Source: an uncultured Lachnospiraceae bacterium
GTDB taxonomy: Bacteria > Bacillota > Clostridia > Lachnospirales > Lachnospiraceae
Assembly: GCA_947631755.1 (NCBI GenBank)
Contig: CANRMO010000065.1
Coordinates: 1-11,286 of the forward strand
Length of the DNA stretch: 11,286 nucleotides
Direction: 5' to 3'
In this document: positions 8,027-11,286 of the stretch, piece by piece
Numbering within the stretch: the first letter of the stretch is position 1
Layout: every line of letters starts with the position of its first letter
The notes under the pieces: generated by a model
The model's input: the letters and a program-made list of their open reading frames with translations, nothing else
The model's database searches: none
Told to the model about the DNA's origin: nothing
Translations under genes and position numbers: made by a program

Positions 8027-8311
8027 ATGAGTTTAACTGACTTTTTTCGGAGAAAATCGTCCAGCAATGTCGCCAAAGACAGGCTGAAAATGGTACTTGT
8101 CTCGGACCGGGCGAATTGTTCGCCGGAGGTTATGGAACAGATAAAAAATGACATCATCCAGGTGCTGTCAAAATATGTTGAGATTGACCTGGAGGGATTG
8201 GACATCAAAATCGAACAGACGGAATCTGAGACTACAAATGGCATGGTTCCGGCACTTTTTGCCAATATTCCTATCAAGGATATGAGGCATACGCAGAATA
8301 ACCAGATATAA
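8027..8311 (+). CDS. minE: Cell division topological specificity factor MinE
   Basis: MinE stimulates MinD ATPase and drives MinCD cycling so that inhibition is lowest at mid-cell. The 94-residue protein aligns with E. coli MinE along its whole length. The N-terminal amphipathic membrane segment is SLTDFFRRK (2-10), the MinD-contacting region is AKDRLKMVLVSDR (16-28), and the C-terminal dimerisation domain includes KNDIIQVLSKYVEIDLEGLDI (about 40-60). ATG 8027 is preceded by AAGGAG at 8011-8016. Its presence implies an oscillating Min system of the MinE type, not the DivIVA/MinJ arrangement of Bacillus. Confidence 0.95.
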   Translation: MSLTDFFRRKSSSNVAKDRLKMVLVSDRANCSPEVMEQIKNDIIQVLSKYVEIDLEGLDIKIEQTESETTNGMVPALFANIPIKDMRHTQNNQI

Positions 8312-8325
8312 CAGGCGGGATTATC

Positions 8326-9501
8326 ATGAGGGAAAGAATTCTTCAATGGTTTCAATTTAAGAGATACAACTGGAAAAACTATGATGTATCACTGATCATA
8401 GTCGTATTGGTGCTGACACTGATCAGTTCTTACATTCTGTCACTTGTCCAGGGGAGGGCGTTCTCCCCGCTGAGACAGCTTGTAAGTATTATTATGGGGT
8501 TATTCATCATATTGTTTTTCTCCATTATCGACTACCATGACCTGTGCCTGTATGTGCCCATCTTTTACATTATCACAACGCTAATGGCTGCCGCTACCAA
8601 GCTCACCCCCCTCGGTACTGACCAGGGGACGGACTCTTACCGCTGGCTGGATTTCAAAGTGATCGCATTCCAGCCCTCCGAGGTCTGTAAAATCGTTGTG
8701 ATCCTGGCACTGGCCGTGTTTTTTAACCGGGCGAGGGAAAAGGATCAGGATTTCCAGTCGTTCAAAACCTTTTTTGCCGCCTGTGCCATCGCGCTTTTGC
8801 CGACATTTTTTATACTGATACAATCTGACCTCTCATCAAGTGTCGTGATCATAGCCATCCTTGTTATGATGCTGGCCTGTTCGGGAATCGGATACCGGAT
8901 TCTCGGGACTGTTGCCGCCGTCGTAATACCGATAGTGGTGTTTTTGTTCTGGTATATTCTCCAGCCAAACCAGAAACTGCTGAAAGGATACCAGCTGCTC
9001 CGCATCACTTCCTGGCTGAATCCGGAGGGATATGAGCTCACTCTTATGTATCAGCAGAACAGCTCTGTGGTATCGATCGCCTCCGGCAAACTTTACGGAA
9101 AACTGTTAGAGGGGACGGACGAGGTGCGCAATTATACAAATGTCGGGGTTACAGAGAGCGATTTTGTCTGGACGCCGATCAGCGAGGAATTTGGGTTCGT
9201 GGGGTGCCTGCTGATACTGATATTGTTGTCTGTTATCATTATCAAATGTTTCCTCGCTGCGAAAAATGCAAAAGATTATATGGGGATGATGATCGCATCC
9301 GGAATCGGTGCGATGCTGTGTTTTCAGACATTTTTTAATATCGGCGTCGCCACATCTCTGTTGCCGAACACGGGACTGCCACTGCCGTTTCTCAGCAACG
9401 GACTGTCGTCTCTTCTGAGCAACATGATGATGATCGGTATTCTGGTCAATATCGGAATACAGCCAAACCGGGGGAACAACAGCAGTTTTGACATTCATTA
9501 A
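8326..9501 (+). CDS. rodA: Rod shape-determining protein RodA (SEDS peptidoglycan glycosyltransferase)
   Basis: RodA polymerises lipid II into glycan strands and pairs with PBP2. The 391-residue protein is polytopic, with about ten membrane helices as expected for SEDS proteins. Recognisable blocks are SYRWLDF plus FQPSEVCKI (104-123), QSDLSS (166-171), and the large extracellular loop with TESDFVWTPISEEFGF (276-291), where Asp279 matches the essential SEDS aspartate. Near the C-terminus, LLPNTGLPLPFLSNGLSSLLSN (345-366) corresponds to the usual PFVSYGGSS block but has NGLSS. FtsW is the alternative; the Rod operon context and the PBP2 partner favour RodA. ATG 8326 follows only a weak GGCGGGA site, 14 bases after minE. 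Confidence 0.92.
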   Translation: MRERILQWFQFKRYNWKNYDVSLIIVVLVLTLISSYILSLVQGRAFSPLRQLVSIIMGLFIILFFSIIDYHDLCLYVPIFYIITTLMAAATKLTPLGTDQGTDSYRWLDFKVIAFQPSEVCKIVVILALAVFFNRAREKDQDFQSFKTFFAACAIALLPTFFILIQSDLSSSVVIIAILVMMLACSGIGYRILGTVAAVVIPIVVFLFWYILQPNQKLLKGYQLLRITSWLNPEGYELTLMYQQNSSVVSIASGKLYGKLLEGTDEVRNYTNVGVTESDFVWTPISEEFGFVGCLLILILLSVIIIKCFLAAKNAKDYMGMMIASGIGAMLCFQTFFNIGVATSLLPNTGLPLPFLSNGLSSLLSNMMMIGILVNIGIQPNRGNNSSFDIH

Positions 9502-9517
9502 GGAGAAGGGGATTACT

Positions 9518-9916
9518 ATGAATATTGGGTTGATTGCTCACGATGCTAAGAAAATATTAATGCAGAATTTTTGTATCGCTTACCGCGGGATTCTGAGCAA
9601 ACATTCCGTTTTTGCGACGGGAACCACGGGGCGCCTTGTGGAAGAGGTGACAAATCTCACCGTCCACAAATACCTGGCTGGCCATCTGGGCGGCGAGAAA
9701 CAACTGGGGGCACAGATAGAAAATAATGAACTGGATCTCGTAATTTTTTTGCGCGACCCGCTGACGCCAAAAGTACATGAGCCGGATGCCGATCCGGTAT
9801 TCCGGCTGTGCGATATCCACAACATTCCGCTGGCGACAAATCTGGCAACGGCAGAACTGCTGATCAAAGCACTTGAGCGGGGAGATCTCGACTGGCGCAA
9901 ACTGGTCCGTATGTAG
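9518..9916 (+). CDS. mgsA: Methylglyoxal synthase
   Basis: Methylglyoxal synthase converts dihydroxyacetone phosphate to methylglyoxal and phosphate, a bypass of lower glycolysis that relieves sugar-phosphate stress. The 132-residue protein keeps AHD (His8, Asp9), the phosphate-binding FATGTTGRL (32-40), the late motif VHEPD (His87, Asp90) and ATNLATAELLI. It is shorter than the 152-residue E. coli enzyme, mainly at the two ends. The block that is GGDQQ in E. coli reads GGEKQ here, so the catalytic-base Asp (Asp71 in E. coli) is replaced by Glu60. ATG 9518 is used because homology begins there and AAGGAGAAGGGG lies upstream; an upstream in-frame start at 9488 would run inside rodA. The 16-base gap after rodA suggests cotranscription. 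Confidence 0.92.
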   Translation: MNIGLIAHDAKKILMQNFCIAYRGILSKHSVFATGTTGRLVEEVTNLTVHKYLAGHLGGEKQLGAQIENNELDLVIFLRDPLTPKVHEPDADPVFRLCDIHNIPLATNLATAELLIKALERGDLDWRKLVRM

Positions 9917-9976
9917 AGCGGCATGTGACAGGGTACTGCCCATATCTCAGAATATCACTGCCGCCTGCCGCCGGGG
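9917..9976. other. Convergent spacer between mgsA and DUF378 gene
   Basis: The two genes converge here. GCGGCA at 9918-9923 can pair with TGCCGC at 9959-9964, with a 35-base loop that holds a small GGG-TACTG-CCC hairpin at 9931-9941. TGCCGCC is repeated in tandem at 9959-9972. No T-run follows on either strand, so I cannot support an intrinsic terminator. Confidence 0.3.
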
Positions 9977-10174
9977 CTAATTGTTTGCGATTCTTCCGCA
10001 GTAGCTGATCGCATAGAGGCCGCACACGCCCACCACCGCATATATGATACGGGATATGATCGTCATATTTCCACAGATGAACGCAACAAGATCCAGGCCA
10101 AAGAAACCGATCAGACCCCAGTTTACAGCGCCGATAACGACTAATATGAGAACTGTATAATCCAAACCTTTCAT
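9977..10174 (-). CDS. DUF378 family small membrane protein
   Basis: This 65-residue protein is transcribed leftward and has two predicted membrane helices (about 6-25 and 40-58). The sequence LDYTVLILVVIGAVNWGLIG, then FGLDLVAFICGN and SRIIYAVVGVCGLY, is the clear DUF378 pattern (Asn-Trp-Gly in helix 1, Ser-Arg-Ile-Ile-Tyr before helix 2). No biochemical function is known for the family. Its start ATG (10172-10174, complement) has a perfect AGGAGG eight bases upstream (complement of 10183-10188), so strong translation is expected when the message is free. A long perfect inverted repeat directly adjoins that site, which suggests control at the operator or RNA level. It is the only gene on the minus strand in the window. 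Confidence 0.88.
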   Translation of the reverse strand: MKGLDYTVLILVVIGAVNWGLIGFFGLDLVAFICGNMTIISRIIYAVVGVCGLYAISYCGRIANN

Positions 10175-10187
10175 GTCTAAAACCTCC

Positions 10188-10219
10188 TTTTTCTGTTTAT
10201 TGTCTCATAAACAGAAAAA
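10188..10219. promoter_or_regulatory. Perfect 13-6-13 inverted repeat upstream of DUF378 gene
   Basis: TTTTTCTGTTTAT (10188-10200), six bases TGTCTC, then ATAAACAGAAAAA (10207-10219) form a perfect dyad. It ends on the first base of the DUF378 Shine-Dalgarno and lies in the divergent spacer. The order T-run, stem, A-run is opposite to an intrinsic terminator on either strand. An operator for a dimeric regulator or a leader hairpin next to the ribosome binding site are the likely readings. Confidence 0.5.
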
Positions 10220-10223
10220 AATA

Positions 10224-10235
10224 TTCATGCATGAA
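10224..10235. repeat. 12-bp perfect palindrome TTCATGCATGAA
   Basis: A self-complementary 12-mer lies four bases to the right of the 13-6-13 inverted repeat and upstream of the likely start of the HlyD-like gene. It includes the ATG at 10231, which I do not regard as the true start. It may be a second operator site; this is inference. Confidence 0.35.
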
Positions 10236-10248
10236 AGAAACGGTAGAG

Positions 10249-10266
10249 AAGGAGTGGATTTCGTTG
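10249..10266 (+). promoter_or_regulatory. Ribosome binding site deciding a TTG start
   Basis: AAGGAG at 10249-10254 lies nine bases before TTG 10264. The in-frame ATG at 10231 has only an AT-rich sequence upstream and no Shine-Dalgarno. The TTG start gives a short basic N-terminus (MANRKVVPIKKRF) directly before the membrane helix, as expected for this type of protein. Confidence 0.6.
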
Positions 10267-11286
10267 GCAAACAGGAAAGTTGTTCCAATTAAAAAAAGAT
10301 TTCAGCCAAATATATCCTGGCTCATATTTCTCTTGATACTTTTGTATCTGTTTTTTTTGTGTTGGGGTTATTTCCACAGAGCCCACATATCGATCTATGA
10401 GGTAAATGCGACGGAGATATCCGATGATTCCCCGGTTTATGGGATGATCCTGCGAAAAGAGACCGTTGTCAATACGGACACGGACGGCTTTATCAACTAT
10501 TACAACGCGGAGAAAAGCCGTATCGGAGTCGGGGATGTCGTCTATACCGTTGACCCGGATGGGGATGTCAGCAAAATGCTGAAAGAGATCCAGGCGCCGG
10601 AACAGGATTTTTCCGATATCACAGCGATGCGCGATGTGATCGCTTCCTATCAGAACAGTTTTAATCTCTCCAATTACAGCCAGGTCGCCGATCTGAAATT
10701 TGACGTGGACAACGTGATCTTTGAACAGCACAACGGCAATCTGTACAGCTTTGTCCAGATCTCTGTACAGCGATCTGGACAAAGCGGTCCGCGCTGCGGG
10801 GGAAAAGAAAAATTTTACAAAAAAGACTTCGGATAAGAGCGGTGTGATCTCTTATTCTGTCGATGGGTTTGAAAATATAAAACAGGCGGATATCACGTCA
10901 GAGATGGTCAGCCAGTACGGCAAAATAACACGGAAACAGCTCCAGACAGAAGAGATGGTTTCCGCAGGTTCGCCGGTATATAAGCTGGTGACAAGCAATG
11001 AATGGCAGATTATAGTGCCCTTGAACGAGGAATACTACAGCGCCCTGAAACAACTGGCCAACGTGCGCGTGACGATAGATAAAGACAACATATCCTTTAA
11101 TTCCCCGGTGGAATTATTTGACCAGGACGGCGTGCATTTTGTGAAACTTGTCACATCGCGCTATATGGAGCGCTATATCAATGACCGTTTTCTGCGCATT
11201 GAGTTCAATATCAAATCGGCAACCGGGTTAAAGATCCCAAACAGTTCTATATTGTCGAAAGAATATTATGTTTTAGATCCTGATGT
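10264..11286 (+). pseudogene. HlyD-like membrane-anchored protein gene, frameshifted, runs off the right edge
   Basis: The first frame (TTG 10264 to TAA 10834-10836) gives a basic N-terminus, one membrane helix at about residues 17-37, then a beta-rich region including TDGFINYYNAEKSRIGVGD, like the barrel-sandwich (lipoyl-like) start of HlyD-type adaptor proteins. Homology-like sequence stops at NGNLYS (codon 162). The continuation is in the +1 frame from 10763, LYSDLDKAVRAAGEKK, and stays open to base 11286, with SAGSPVYKLVTSNEWQIIVPL and later LRIEFNIKSATGLKIP, again HlyD-like. A 22-bp extra segment (10750-10771) causes the shift; without it the frame is continuous for the whole region. The gene could be a true pseudogene, a switchable gene or a sequence error. 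Similar proteins in Lachnospiraceae lie beside the ylmE/sepF division cluster, which would be to the right. Partner and substrate are unknown. Confidence 0.75.
10740..10785. repeat. 22-bp templated duplication: 10-bp direct repeat plus 14-bp inverted repeat
   Basis: TCTGTACAGC occurs at 10740-10749 and again at 10762-10771. GCTTTGTCCAGATC at 10748-10761 is the exact reverse complement of GATCTGGACAAAGC at 10772-10785. The loop holds the palindrome CTGTACAG (10763-10770). The whole is a near-perfect quasipalindrome lying exactly at the frame break of the HlyD-like gene. Loss of one direct-repeat unit with the sequence between (22 bp) would restore the frame. Confidence 0.85.

Noticed and set aside
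9918..9972. GCGGCA/TGCCGC pairing as a bidirectional terminator
   Set aside because: The loop is 35 bases and there is no T-run on either strand.
10231..10263. ATG 10231 as the start of the HlyD-like gene
   Set aside because: It lacks a Shine-Dalgarno, sits inside a palindrome, and the TTG at 10264 has a well-spaced AAGGAG.

Overview
This window comes from a low-to-mid GC Clostridia genome, most likely Lachnospiraceae. The gene order (PLP lyase, radC, mreBCD, class B PBP, minCDE, rodA, mgsA), strong AGGAGG-type ribosome binding sites, a very long PBP2 with an SCN motif and a MinE-type Min system all point there. No rRNA, tRNA, CRISPR array, insertion sequence or phage gene was seen, and no gene-free stretch exceeds about 120 bases.

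Layout. Bases 1-330 are the 3' end of a methionine gamma-lyase/aluminium-resistance family gene. A short gap with a plausible promoter leads to radC (447-1124). From 1200 to 9916 runs one co-directional gene train, mreB-mreC-mreD-mrdA(PBP2)-minC-minD-minE-rodA-mgsA. Its genes overlap or are closely spaced; the widest gap, before minD, is 88 bases. Bases 9977-10174 hold a small DUF378 membrane protein gene on the minus strand. From 10264 to the right edge there is a plus-strand gene for a membrane-anchored HlyD-like protein, broken by a frameshift.

How the genes work together. MreB, MreC, MreD, PBP2 and RodA form the elongation (Rod) machine: MreB filaments guide it, RodA polymerises glycan strands and PBP2 crosslinks them. 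MinC, MinD and MinE place the division septum, with MinE driving pole-to-pole cycling of MinCD. Encoding both sets together couples lateral wall growth to septum placement. MgsA, a methylglyoxal bypass enzyme, appears to be carried on the same transcript.

Most worth a second look: (1) the HlyD-like gene carries an extra 22 bp, flanked by a 10-bp direct repeat and containing an inverted copy of the sequence just downstream; removing exactly 22 bp restores one long frame. (2) The divergent DUF378/HlyD spacer holds a perfect 13-6-13 inverted repeat touching the DUF378 Shine-Dalgarno and a separate 12-bp palindrome. (3) PBP2 carries a roughly 240-residue, partly AT-rich insertion in the catalytic half and a Cys/His/Cys set beside its SxN motif. 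(4) MreB, RodA and MgsA each differ from their families at normally conserved active-site motifs. I did not find a wholly new multi-gene system; the core of the window is a recognisable morphogenesis operon with lineage-specific variants.
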